The notes below the pieces were generated by a model, which was given only the letters and a program-made list of their open reading frames with translations, did no database searches and was not told where the DNA came from. 21,320 nucleotides of DNA, taken from assembly GCA_045658805.1 (NCBI GenBank), contig JAZOVQ010000103.1:1-21320 (forward strand), read 5' to 3'. A program made the translations under genes and the position numbers. Source of the stretch: Scatosoma sp045658805. Lineage in GTDB: Bacteria > Bacillota > Clostridia > Christensenellales > Borkfalkiaceae. Of this stretch, positions 13,763 through 21,315 are shown in pieces; the stretch's first letter is position 1; every line of letters starts with the position of its first letter.

Positions 13763-14662
13763 TTATTGAACGCTATTTTCTTTGGTTTTTACAGGCAACC
13801 AAACGGCACTGCGATAATCGGGATCGTCCACCGTTCCGTTCACACAATCGTACCACTCAATCGTGACGTCGCGCGCCAATTGATAATCGGGGTTGCCGGG
13901 CAGCCATTCTTTAAAAATTCTCATAGATACACTTTGAATGGCGTCAGGCATAGGCCCGATACACTCAAAAACGGCAAAATCTCCCCCTTCAATTTCGCAA
14001 ACGGTCATACCTTCCGGCACTTCGCCGCCCGTGTATTTGCCTGCAATGATATACTTCGTCTTACCCTTTTCTTCCCCAAGGCATACGCCGTATTCCCCCA
14101 CGCAATTGTCCACAACCGCCTTTTCCTGCGCCGTCACAGGCGCTTTGCCTGCATAAATTTCCGCAAACTGCTCGTTGATTTCGTCCCAAAATTTAGGGAT
14201 TTTTTCCTGCTCTTCCATACTGTTAAATTCCCTTTGAAACCCGATAATTTTAAAGGGAAACATTTTCTTAATTTTCACTTTCATTTGATTGCCTCCGTGT
14301 ATGTTGATATCAATTGCCAACGGGAGAAAAGTGCGTACCTTTGCCCCCAAACGGACTTGTGTAGGCGTACTGCCGTGAAACCTCGTAAACGCCCTTGTAA
14401 AGCTTTCGGGAGTTTCGTAACCGTACTTGAATGCCAAATCAATAATTTTCTCGTCCGTCGCCTTGAGGTCGAGCGCCGCTTGGTACAGCTTGCGGTTACG
14501 TGCATATTCCGCCAACGAATATCCCGTTATCACCGAAAAGCCCTTTTGCAGGAAAAAGGGTGACACGTAAACCTGCGCAGCAATCTCCTCTACGGAAATT
14601 TCCGCGGTGAGGTTTTTTTCTATCCATTCTATCGTTTTACGAATACACCACAGCCATTCCAT
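13763..14662 (-). CDS. AraC-family transcriptional regulator with GyrI-like effector-binding domain
   Basis: 299 residues. The DNA-binding part is N-terminal (1-107): the first helix-turn-helix around ISVEEIAAQVYVSPFFLQK and the second around IIDLAFKYGYETPESFTR, ending FHGSTPTQVR. The C-terminal part (about 127-293) is a GyrI/BmrR-type small-molecule binding domain, recognisable from MKVKIKKMFPFKIIGF, WDEINEQ, GGDFAVFECIGP and DYQLARDVTIEWY. This order is typical of Firmicutes AraC regulators that sense small hydrophobic or cationic compounds and often control efflux genes. GGAGG lies 9 bases before ATG. A 12-bp palindrome sits 33 bases upstream and could be its operator. It is the last of three closely spaced genes and is followed by a terminator. 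Its ligand and targets are unknown. Confidence 0.92.
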   Translation of the reverse strand: MEWLWCIRKTIEWIEKNLTAEISVEEIAAQVYVSPFFLQKGFSVITGYSLAEYARNRKLYQAALDLKATDEKIIDLAFKYGYETPESFTRAFTRFHGSTPTQVRLGAKVRTFLPLAIDINIHGGNQMKVKIKKMFPFKIIGFQREFNSMEEQEKIPKFWDEINEQFAEIYAGKAPVTAQEKAVVDNCVGEYGVCLGEEKGKTKYIIAGKYTGGEVPEGMTVCEIEGGDFAVFECIGPMPDAIQSVSMRIFKEWLPGNPDYQLARDVTIEWYDCVNGTVDDPDYRSAVWLPVKTKENSVQ

Positions 14663-14694
14663 ACCCGTCCGCCTCCAGCAAAATTATCATACCA

Positions 14695-14706
14695 TACCGC
14701 GCGGTA
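14695..14706. promoter_or_regulatory. 12-bp perfect palindrome upstream of the AraC/GyrI gene
   Basis: TACCGCGCGGTA is a perfect 12-base dyad in the 65-base gap between the two-helix membrane protein gene and the regulator gene. It could be an operator for autoregulation or form a small hairpin in the transcript. No clear -35/-10 pair was found next to it. The function is inferred. Confidence 0.35.
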
Positions 14707-14727
14707 AAAAATCCTGCCTTTTCTTGC

Positions 14728-14970
14728 TCAATTTTGTTGTTTTTCTCTCCATTTTTTATAAAAGAAGTATACCATGTACGAGGTGATTGCAATTCCCACC
14801 AAAAAAGGAATGGCAACAATCAACGATACAATGGGCGGCGCGCTTGCGCCTTTATGGTTCATTTCGCAAATGGCATTGCTGTACGAAAACCCTACCGTCA
14901 CGCACATAGCGCACAGCAATATTTCCGTAAGCACAGCAAAGATAATTGCCCACGTTTTCGCCTTTTTCAT
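14728..14970 (-). CDS. Small two-helix membrane protein of unknown function
   Basis: 80 residues with two hydrophobic segments: about 7-29 (WAIIFAVLTEILLCAMCVTV) and 47-71 (IVSLIVAIPFLVGIAITSYM). A short polar loop joins them (NAICEMNHKGASAPP), and the tail is basic (KKWREKQQN). By the positive-inside rule both ends would be cytoplasmic. The GAGGAGG ribosome binding site 8 bases before ATG is one of the strongest in the window, which supports a real gene despite its size. It lies 29 bases after the SGNH-like hydrolase gene and 65 before the AraC/GyrI regulator, so it is probably in one unit with them. I do not recognise the family. It could be an accessory to export or envelope stress, but nothing in the sequence decides this. 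Confidence 0.75.
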   Translation of the reverse strand: MKKAKTWAIIFAVLTEILLCAMCVTVGFSYSNAICEMNHKGASAPPIVSLIVAIPFLVGIAITSYMVYFFYKKWREKQQN

Positions 14971-14999
14971 AACAATTCCTCCTCGTTTTATAAGCTTTT

Positions 15000-15725
15000 T
15001 TAGCCCTCAAACGCCTTATTCACCGCTTTGATAACGATTACGCGCTCCTCGGCGGTAACAGGCTCTTCAAAATCGTCAAAGCTATCGCCCGAAATATCCT
15101 TTCCCGTAAACGCCTTATACCACGTCAAAGCAAGCAAGTATCTCCCTGCGCCCAACGAGGCATGGAAGGTATCTCTATGTATTTTATCAATGCCCATTTT
15201 CGTAGAAAGCAGCATTGCTTTTCCGCAGGGAATAATTCCGTCCGCTTGAATGGAATCCGCCGCCCTTTGACAAGCGTTTTGGATACCTTCCCACATTTCC
15301 TGCGCCGTCGCAAAACCGCCGACGTAAGCCAATCGACGGCTGCTTTCCTCATACGCCCACGTTTGGTGGACGTATATTTTTGCGCGCGGACACTGCTCCC
15401 TAACGTACTCCGCAAGTCTTTCGATATAGGGCGTGTACGTTTCGTATTTTGCGCTGTATTGGCTGGCTTGTTGAAGGGTAATAATATCCCAATCTTCGCT
15501 ACTCAACAACTCTTTTATGCCAACGCGGTTTTTTACAAACTCCCCGTTGATATGCAAATCGTAGGAAGGATGGCCCTCCAATGCATTAATGAAATGCGAA
15601 CACAAGGAACAACCCCCAATGAACAAATTGGCTGTCGTAATATCTTCGCCTGCCTTTTTAGCCAATTTATGCAAATATCTTTGCGCGTCCTCTGAAAAAC
15701 TGTTGCCAATGGATAAAATTTTCAT
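15000..15725 (-). CDS. DUF4886/SGNH-hydrolase-like protein
   Basis: 241 residues, no signal peptide. The N-terminus MKILSIGNSFSEDAQRYL is the start typical of DUF4886, an SGNH-like family: Ser9 in GNSFS takes the place of the GDSL nucleophile. Further blocks are GGCSL (38-41, oxyanion glycine), DIITLQQAS (80-88), IYVHQTWAY (117-125) and RDTFHASLGAGRYLLAL. The last has D185 and H188 in the D-x-x-H arrangement of the catalytic Asp/His pair. SGNH enzymes are esterases or lipases, and many deacetylate carbohydrates; the substrate here is unknown and it would act in the cytoplasm. AGAGGT precedes the ATG. It is first in a three-gene run with the small membrane protein and the AraC/GyrI regulator, and has a long, possibly structured leader. 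Confidence 0.88.
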   Translation of the reverse strand: MKILSIGNSFSEDAQRYLHKLAKKAGEDITTANLFIGGCSLCSHFINALEGHPSYDLHINGEFVKNRVGIKELLSSEDWDIITLQQASQYSAKYETYTPYIERLAEYVREQCPRAKIYVHQTWAYEESSRRLAYVGGFATAQEMWEGIQNACQRAADSIQADGIIPCGKAMLLSTKMGIDKIHRDTFHASLGAGRYLLALTWYKAFTGKDISGDSFDDFEEPVTAEERVIVIKAVNKAFEG

Positions 15726-15766
15726 ATCAAACCTCTTTGTTTTTTCTCGCTAATCGTTCTCGGTAT

Positions 15767-15847
15767 CCGTTTGTAACGTCCTGCCCCGCTTGCGTAAACG
15801 GTATGGCGGCTGTGCTTGTTCCAATCCCCTTTTTAGGACCGCCGTAC
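15767..15847 (-). promoter_or_regulatory. Possible structured 5' leader of the SGNH-like hydrolase unit
   Basis: The leader between the promoter and the ATG at 15725 is about 120 bases. On the - strand GTACGGCGG (15847-15839) can pair with CCGCCATAC (15809-15801), with one G-U pair. CCGTTT (15801-15796) can pair with AAACGG (15772-15767). GTCCT (15839-15835) can pair with AGGAC (15782-15778), which would compete with or cross the first stem. No known riboswitch was recognised, so this is only a candidate regulatory leader. Confidence 0.35.
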
Positions 15848-15855
15848 CCTTGTTG

Positions 15856-15887
15856 ATTATACTAACACACTTTCCCTCGCTTGTCAA
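15856..15887 (-). promoter_or_regulatory. Probable promoter of the SGNH-like hydrolase unit
   Basis: On the - strand TTGACA (15887-15882) and TATAAT (15861-15856) are both perfect hexamers but 20 bases apart, longer than the preferred 17. A 17-base spacing would instead use TAGTAT. It may therefore be a weak promoter or one that needs an activator. Confidence 0.6.
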
Positions 15888-15932
15888 TAGCTTGTCGGAA
15901 AAATCCCCCTGTTTTTTGCAATGCAAAAAAAT

Positions 15933-15972
15933 AAGGCGAGAAGTGCAGGATTTCTTCCTCTCTTCTCGCCTT
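15933..15972. terminator. Terminator after the 37-codon ORF (repeat surface protein unit)
   Basis: AAGGCGAGAAG (15933-15943) and its exact complement CTTCTCGCCTT (15962-15972) enclose an 18-base loop. On the - strand the stem is followed by ATTTTTTT; on the + strand by TT and a C-rich run. It ends the unit holding the large surface protein and the small ORF. Confidence 0.85.
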
Positions 15973-16007
15973 TTCCTATTGTGCTAAAACTGTGTATTGG
16001 TGATAAC

Positions 16008-16121
16008 TTAATTCCCGAAAATATCATCGCCCAAGTCGTCTTTTTCGTTTTCCGACAAGGTTACGATATCTGCTCCAAACAGGAGCATCTCAATTTTCAC
16101 TTCTTGATATTCTTTTTTCAT
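16008..16121 (-). CDS. Small 37-residue protein downstream of the repeat surface protein
   Basis: ATG at 16121 to TAA at 16010-16008, 37 residues. AGGAG lies 5 bases before the ATG, and the ORF begins 12 bases after the stop of the 1262-residue surface protein. It ends before the terminator of that unit, so it should be translated from the same message. The sequence starts MKKEYQEVKIEMLLFGADIV and continues TLSENEKDDLGDDIFGN: a basic start, an amphipathic/aliphatic middle and a strongly acidic tail. It has no signal peptide, no membrane helix and no cysteine. The layout resembles the many short 'MKK-Y--P-x-E----F---DI-T-S' peptides of gut Firmicutes that I recall as hypothetical proteins. It could be a small regulatory protein, a precursor peptide or a partner of the surface protein. 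No function can be assigned. Confidence 0.65.
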   Translation of the reverse strand: MKKEYQEVKIEMLLFGADIVTLSENEKDDLGDDIFGN

Positions 16122-16133
16122 GATAACTCCTAT

Positions 16134-19100
16134 TTATGCAAGATTTTGTTTATTGCTATATACGTATGCCGCTGCATACCCTTCTTGAACGCTTGCAGCC
16201 GCAGCCGTTCTTGCGCTCTTTCCATAATCGGGGCTGGTTGCGTATGCCTGCACAACGGCTTTCTTCACTGCGCTGATCTTTTCGTAATTCGCCTCATCTT
16301 CCATGAATTTTTGCGCTACGGTACGTACGGAACGAACGTTATCCTCTGCATTGAAAGGCGTGTAAATGGTCTTGGTCATGCCGTTGGTGTACGTAATAAC
16401 CATATATCCGCGGCCAGCGAAATCTCTCGCGTAGTTTTGCGTGTAGAGCTTTTTCATTGCACCGTAATATTCGGTATAAGCACCGTTGATTTCCGTATAG
16501 ACCGTGTTGGGAATTTGCAAAACCGTCGAGCCTGCAGCAAAGTCTTCCAAGTTCGGCGCTTGACCTGCGCTCAAATAATCGTAAGGCATAATCAAAGTAC
16601 CGAAGCTTACCTTAACGCCGTACGTCGTCAAAGAGTTAAGCTGTTGCGTATTGATCATCGGAGTGAAACGAATACCCGAATCTTCTACCGTCGTGGAAAG
16701 ACGGATAGCCGCGCCTTCTTTCAACACGAAATCAAACACAAACGCCGTAAACGCCATATTTTCTTCGCCTACGTTAATCGTTTCGCCTGCTTGATACAAC
16801 GTGTTGCCGTTTACCCAACCGATAAAGGTTGCATTTGCGTTTTCGATAAGCTGATATTCGCCGTTCTTTTCCGCGTATTCCGCACTGCCGTCGCTGTACG
16901 TAATTTGTACGTGGTCGGAATCGGTAATCGTAGTGCTTCCGCCGATGTTTTCTACGTAAATACTTACGTTATCGGTGTTTGCAAGTCCCGTTTTATCAAG
17001 CGTGCCTACCAAAACGCCGTCCACTTTGATATACGTCCAAATCACCGAGCTGTTTTTAACGCTGATAGCGCCAAGTTCAATTTGGTAAAGTTTTTCGTTT
17101 TCAAACTTAAAGGAACTGCCTTGAGCCAAATATTCGATACCGCCGTTAATAATACGGAAATGCAAAGCATCATCCCATGCATGCGCAGGGCGGATACGGA
17201 AACTGATTACGTCGCTTGCTACGTTCGTCGAATAATAATCGAAGCGGAATTTAATCGAACCCGTCGTGTTCTTTTCGCTCTTGGTATAGGTCGCGCCCGA
17301 AAAATCTTGTCTACTGCTCAAGGTTTGTTGCAAATCCCAACCAATATCAATATTGGTTACAACGTCGTAAAATTCCAATTCGTCATCGCTGTACGAAGCC
17401 ACGCCCAACCATCTGCTTCCGTCGTACTTGAACGAGCTTTCTACAATTTCGTATTTAGTCTTCAAATCTTTCGAAACGAACAAACCGCTCAAGGAAACAA
17501 CGTCGCCCGCCGAAACTGCATCAATGCTCAACCACAAACCTTCGGGAGCACTCTTCATTTCATAGATAGGCTTGGATACGCCGTTTACCAACAAGCCATC
17601 GCCCTTTCTCAACGTGAATTTATAATCCCACGTTTGTACAGGCAAGCCCGTAGTGCCGTTAATTTTAAGATATACTTGCGCGTTATTTGCGCCTGCATTC
17701 GTACTAGGGGCAGTAGGTTGCAAGTGTTCAATGGTATATTCCGCCGTATACACAACGTCCGCCGACCATCTGCTACCGTCCCAATCGAAATAGCTTTCTT
17801 CAATAATGTATCTTACGTTTTGCGCTTCACAAACGAACGAACCGCCAACGGACACAACGTCACCTCTTGCAACGCCGTCGAACTCCCAATACATACCGTC
17901 GCCCGTACTCTTCATAACGCTAATCGTTTTTTGAACCTCGTTTACCTTAAAGCCGTCGCCGTTTTCATAAACGAATACATAATCCCAATTCAAAATAGGC
18001 AATGCTTCGCCGTCTACTCTCTGCAAATACAAAACGTTGTTCATTCCTTTTGCGCCGCCCACCGAGCTGTTGGCGTGCAGGTTAAGCGAACCTACAATAT
18101 ACGTCGTTTTGCCGTCAACGTCCCATCTCATACCATTCCACGTCAAGGCTTGCGTCTTGGTGAATATGATTTCCGACGTTAAGCCGTCCTCGTTACACAT
18201 AAACGTACCGTCAATCGTCAATACGTCGCCATTTTGTACGGAAATGTTTTCTACGTCTACGTACAATTGAAGTTGGCTGCCGAGGGGCTTAATGTATGCG
18301 TTTTTCACAGCTTCGCCGTTCAACATAAAGCCTTTGCCGCTTACAAGCGTATAGGCAACGTCCCAGCTGCTAATACCAACGTTTTGGTTAATATCAACAA
18401 AGAAACCCTTTCTGTTGTTGTCCGTTTCGTGTACGTTTATGTATTCAATTTCCGTTTTAACGTACGCTTCGCTTTCTTCCCAAGCGGAACCATTCCACTT
18501 GAAGTGGCTTGCGCTCATTGCATATCTCGCTTGTTGCGCGTCGCAAACAAACGTACCGCCGCCGATAGAGATAACGTCGTTTACGTTAACGTCGTCAAAT
18601 TCCAAAACTACGCAGCCGCCTACACTCTTGATTGTGCAATCAATCTCCGCACCATTCTTCTTAACGCTTACACCGCTTTCACAAACGAAGGCGTCCGCAG
18701 CGTTTACAGGAATCCAGCCTGCGTCCTTTCTTGCAAGGTAAAGCTTTGCAGGCGTACCCGTTTGACTGCTTGCAACCGTCATTTCGTCCAAGTCGTACGT
18801 GGTGTAACCAAGATATTCCCACGTAGAACCGTTATAACGCAATGCCTGCGAGGGCGCGAAAAGCACTTTGCAACCAGTGGAATGTTGATACAAACCGTTA
18901 ATCGTCAATACGTCCCCTGCTTGCGCCGTTCTCGCTACGTCCACGTAAAGGCTGTTGCCGGAAATAAATTTAACCGATCCGTCTACAAGAGGCTTACCGT
19001 TTAATTTCAAACCGTGACCGTTTAAAAGAGTGGTTTTGTTCCAGTCGCCCGCGATACCCATATCGGTTGCCACGGGAAGATAGAAACCGGTTGCCGTTTG

Positions 19101-19922
19101 ACCGTCGATTTTAGGTACGGCTTTACTGATAATTGCGCCATAACCCGTCAACGCTCTCCATTGCGTACCTTCCCACATGAAATAGCTTTCCAAAACGGCA
19201 TAATAGCTCGTGCCGTCCGTCAAAAGCCCTTTTACGTGTACAACGTCCGCAACGGCGTCTTCCATGTTTGCGGTAAAGGTAACACCGTTTGCCGTCGTTT
19301 TAATAGAAGCTACTCGGCTGTTCGCATCCTCGTCGTTTACGTAAATACCGCCCTTTACAAGCGTCAAGTTTGCGCCTGCCGTAAGCGTTTTATTGCTCGT
19401 CAACGTAAGGGTAGCCGCGTCACCGCTTGCCGTAAGCGAACCCAAAGCAACAGCTTTACAGGTTTCCCAAGCACTGCCATTGTAACGCAACGCGCAGTTG
19501 GTGAACTTAATTTCTTTATCGCCGTACGCCCAAATACCGTCGAGGATCAATACGTCGCCCGATACAGCCTCTACCTGCAAATTGATAAAGAAGGAGCCAG
19601 GTTGCTTGATATCCTTGGTAGCAAGCACGTCGCCGTTAAGAGTCAAGCCCGTACCCGAACCTGCACGGAATGCAAAGACGTCGTCCCAGTTCCCTGCGCC
19701 GAACGAATTACCGTCGCCGTCCTTCGGCACAATGTAAAGGTGCTGCGCCGAACTGCTGTTTTCCGATCTGATTGCTTCAACGGAATACGTCGTTGCCGCA
19801 CTTGCCGTCACCGTAGCTTCTTGCGCAGGCATTACCGTTGCAAGACCAACACCGAAGCCCAAGCAAAGCAGCATCATTGCGCCGCATACCCATGCACTCC
19901 ATTTTTTCAATATTTTTTTCAT
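16134..19922 (-). CDS. Large secreted repeat protein (seven Trp-anchored repeats, LamG-like and C-terminal domains)
   Basis: 1262 residues. Signal peptide with a basic start, a hydrophobic core (about 9-30) and a likely cleavage near residue 43 (TASA). Seven related repeats fill about 46-838; each ends in an aromatic-[NDE]G-x-x-W signature with Trp at 152, 255, 368, 481, 600, 719 and 838. Repeats typically contain WD..F....GDGL.VNG, then GDVVS..G.FVC, then Y.I.ES.F.WDGSRW. Residues about 850-1000 resemble a LamG/concanavalin-like beta sandwich. Residues about 1005-1062 (ATFIGWVNGNTLYQAGETI) resemble the Listeria-Bacteroides InlB-type repeat. Residues 1065-1240 form a further domain (IRLSTTVEDSGIRFTP, GTLIMPYDYL) found, as I recall, at the end of many gut Clostridia surface proteins. 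There is no LPXTG or obvious wall anchor. No catalytic site was recognised, so glycan binding or adhesion is inferred. GAGGTG lies 6 bases before ATG. Confidence 0.82.
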   Translation of the reverse strand: MKKILKKWSAWVCGAMMLLCLGFGVGLATVMPAQEATVTASAATTYSVEAIRSENSSSAQHLYIVPKDGDGNSFGAGNWDDVFAFRAGSGTGLTLNGDVLATKDIKQPGSFFINLQVEAVSGDVLILDGIWAYGDKEIKFTNCALRYNGSAWETCKAVALGSLTASGDAATLTLTSNKTLTAGANLTLVKGGIYVNDEDANSRVASIKTTANGVTFTANMEDAVADVVHVKGLLTDGTSYYAVLESYFMWEGTQWRALTGYGAIISKAVPKIDGQTATGFYLPVATDMGIAGDWNKTTLLNGHGLKLNGKPLVDGSVKFISGNSLYVDVARTAQAGDVLTINGLYQHSTGCKVLFAPSQALRYNGSTWEYLGYTTYDLDEMTVASSQTGTPAKLYLARKDAGWIPVNAADAFVCESGVSVKKNGAEIDCTIKSVGGCVVLEFDDVNVNDVISIGGGTFVCDAQQARYAMSASHFKWNGSAWEESEAYVKTEIEYINVHETDNNRKGFFVDINQNVGISSWDVAYTLVSGKGFMLNGEAVKNAYIKPLGSQLQLYVDVENISVQNGDVLTIDGTFMCNEDGLTSEIIFTKTQALTWNGMRWDVDGKTTYIVGSLNLHANSSVGGAKGMNNVLYLQRVDGEALPILNWDYVFVYENGDGFKVNEVQKTISVMKSTGDGMYWEFDGVARGDVVSVGGSFVCEAQNVRYIIEESYFDWDGSRWSADVVYTAEYTIEHLQPTAPSTNAGANNAQVYLKINGTTGLPVQTWDYKFTLRKGDGLLVNGVSKPIYEMKSAPEGLWLSIDAVSAGDVVSLSGLFVSKDLKTKYEIVESSFKYDGSRWLGVASYSDDELEFYDVVTNIDIGWDLQQTLSSRQDFSGATYTKSEKNTTGSIKFRFDYYSTNVASDVISFRIRPAHAWDDALHFRIINGGIEYLAQGSSFKFENEKLYQIELGAISVKNSSVIWTYIKVDGVLVGTLDKTGLANTDNVSIYVENIGGSTTITDSDHVQITYSDGSAEYAEKNGEYQLIENANATFIGWVNGNTLYQAGETINVGEENMAFTAFVFDFVLKEGAAIRLSTTVEDSGIRFTPMINTQQLNSLTTYGVKVSFGTLIMPYDYLSAGQAPNLEDFAAGSTVLQIPNTVYTEINGAYTEYYGAMKKLYTQNYARDFAGRGYMVITYTNGMTKTIYTPFNAEDNVRSVRTVAQKFMEDEANYEKISAVKKAVVQAYATSPDYGKSARTAAAASVQEGYAAAYVYSNKQNLA
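17409..19787 (-). repeat. Seven tandem protein repeats in the large surface protein
   Basis: Trp-to-Trp spacings between consecutive repeats are 103, 113, 113, 119, 119 and 119 residues. The constant 119-residue period at the C-terminal end, and the closer similarity of the last repeats (WDGSRW and YDGSRW), suggest that the array grew there most recently. The first two units are the most diverged. Confidence 0.85.
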
Positions 19923-19963
19923 AAATACACCTCGTTTGAAGTTGTTTACTATTAAAGATTTTT

Positions 19964-19989
19964 TTTGTAGGTTGTGGACAACCTACAAA
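19964..19989 (-). promoter_or_regulatory. 12-bp perfect inverted repeat in the leader of the surface protein gene
   Basis: TTTGTAGGTTGT, two bases, then ACAACCTACAAA, 42 bases before the start codon and inside the predicted 5' untranslated region. On the - strand the hairpin is followed by A residues rather than U residues, so it is not a terminator. It may be an RNA-stabilising hairpin, an attenuator element or a protein operator. Confidence 0.6.
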
Positions 19990-20087
19990 GGGGCACACCC
20001 CTGCCGTCCACTTTTCTTTACCTTTTTGTCGGCTTTTGTTTTTATATATATTTTTATATATATAATGTATGTAAGATGGTAAACAAT

Positions 20088-20116
20088 ATTCTACTCCTGT
20101 ATTTTTAATTTTGCAA
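20088..20116 (-). promoter_or_regulatory. Candidate promoter of the large surface protein gene
   Basis: On the - strand TTGCAA (20116-20111), 17 bases, then TAGAAT (20093-20088). The predicted leader is about 160 bases. A second, weaker candidate lies upstream (TTGTCA at 20173-20168, CATAAA at 20150-20145, also 17 apart). In such A/T-rich DNA chance matches are likely. Confidence 0.5.
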
Positions 20117-20305
20117 CCTTTTTTACCCTAATTTTTGAAAAATTTTTATGAATTTTATATTTTTTCTTGACAATTTCACCAAATATGAACAAAGCTAACA
20201 ATAAATGTTAAAATAGAAAAAATATGACGGTTTCTACCTTGTCTTTTTTGCCGTTTACAGCTTACGTTTTGATATAGCCAACACGCTTACAACCGCAAAA
20301 AACAC

Positions 20306-20334
20306 AAAAAAGCCTTGAAAAACAAGGCTTTTTT
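20306..20334. terminator. Bidirectional terminator after the PAP2 phosphatase gene
   Basis: A perfect 12-bp inverted repeat, AAAAAAGCCTTG and CAAGGCTTTTTT, around a five-base loop. It gives a six-U tail on both strands. It lies 84 bases beyond the PAP2 stop codon. Confidence 0.93.
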
Positions 20335-20418
20335 GCTTTGCGACCCATATAGAAAATACTCTTTGTGTTTTGAAATTGTTTTAAATTTGCAACGTGTTTT
20401 GCTGTTTGTTGCATTTGA

Positions 20419-21282
20419 TTAAATCTTAATTTTTTTGAATAACAACGGACAGAGATACCCCACCGCAATAGCAACGGCGAAATAGCGAATTGCATCCAAG
20501 ATAAGGTCCGCGTGTAAATTGTCCATTTTAAAAATTTTCAAGCCTTCTTTTAAAGCGAATGCCATTGCAACCCCTATCACGATACGGATAAGCTTTTTCC
20601 ACCAAGCAACGCCGTAGGAAAGCGGTTCGCTCTTTTTTTGCAAAAATGCGATAAGCGTTAAACCGCCCATCATGCCAAATACTTTAAAGAAATCGGCAAA
20701 ATGCTCGTTGGCTACAATCAAAAAGTAAACGATAAAGGGCGTAAAAATTGCCAAAACCGCGAGGTATAATTTTTCTTCTGGTACACGTTCAAAAAGATAG
20801 GTACCCAAAAACGCCATCCCCACGCCAAGCGCTACGCCGACGATTACGTCGCTGGGATAATGCACGCCCAAATACAATCTTGAAAACGCCACCAACGCAA
20901 TTAAAACCGCCGCCAAAGCCGTCAGCCATTTCTTTTTAAACTTAATGGCAAACACCGTGGAGCAAGTTGCAAAATTTTGCGTATGTCCGCTGGGAAAAGC
21001 AAAGCCCGTTGCCGTTTCCCGACGGACGGGCACAACGCCTTTTTCAAAAGGACGAGGTACTTGCGCAATATTTTTGATAATTCCGTTTAACCCCATCGAA
21101 CAAATCGTCACAAAAAATACCTTTCGCGCCAATCTGCTGTCCACCGCAAACCATAAACCCACAACCAGTAAAATGATAAGCGTTTCTTCCCCAAGAATGG
21201 TAATCCCCTCAAACAAAAACGTCAAAAAGCTCGTTCTTGCGGATTCTAACCACTTTAAAAATTGTAATTCAAAAGCAAACAT
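20419..21282 (-). CDS. PAP2-family membrane phosphatase
   Basis: 287 residues with about seven or eight hydrophobic helices. The three PAP2 motifs are complete: KNIAQVPRP (K70, R77, P78), PSGH (97-100, catalytic H100), and SRLYLGVHYPSD (S134, R135, H141, D145). Enzymes of this family remove phosphate from lipid phosphates such as undecaprenyl pyrophosphate or phosphatidic acid at the outer face of the membrane. The core PAP2 unit covers about 1-165. The remaining ~120 residues add several extra helices, making the protein longer than the minimal ~200-residue bacterial enzymes. The ATG follows AAAGGGG at 6 bases. It is a single-gene unit with a -10 box just upstream and a terminator downstream. 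The substrate is not determined. Confidence 0.92.
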   Translation of the reverse strand: MFAFELQFLKWLESARTSFLTFLFEGITILGEETLIILLVVGLWFAVDSRLARKVFFVTICSMGLNGIIKNIAQVPRPFEKGVVPVRRETATGFAFPSGHTQNFATCSTVFAIKFKKKWLTALAAVLIALVAFSRLYLGVHYPSDVIVGVALGVGMAFLGTYLFERVPEEKLYLAVLAIFTPFIVYFLIVANEHFADFFKVFGMMGGLTLIAFLQKKSEPLSYGVAWWKKLIRIVIGVAMAFALKEGLKIFKMDNLHADLILDAIRYFAVAIAVGYLCPLLFKKIKI

Positions 21283-21309
21283 AAAAAACCCCTTTGTTTT
21301 CTTACGTCT

Positions 21310-21315
21310 ATTATA
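21310..21315 (-). promoter_or_regulatory. -10 box of the PAP2 gene promoter
   Basis: TATAAT on the - strand, 28 bases before the ATG at 21282. The matching -35 element would lie past the right edge of the window, so the promoter is only half visible. Confidence 0.6.

Larger units (their letters stand above)
19923..20418. other. 496-base gene-free region upstream of the large surface protein
   Basis: No plausible gene was found on either strand. From right to left it holds the PAP2 gene's perfect terminator (20306-20334), about 80 bases without recognisable content, and a very A/T-rich block (about 20035-20220). That block contains a small TAACA/TGTTA dyad (20196-20210) and one or two candidate - strand promoters. 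Beyond it lies a leader of about 160 bases with a 12-bp perfect dyad (19964-19989). It appears to be purely regulatory. Confidence 0.75.

Noticed and set aside
15921..18182. A 753-codon open frame on the + strand opposite the large surface protein gene
   Set aside because: In register with the sense codons and explained by the same codon avoidance; Cys/Arg/Phe-rich translation without recognisable motifs.
20167..20172. Perfect TTGACA on the + strand in the A/T-rich intergenic region
   Set aside because: No -10 box at 16-18 bases, and no + strand gene downstream before the terminator.
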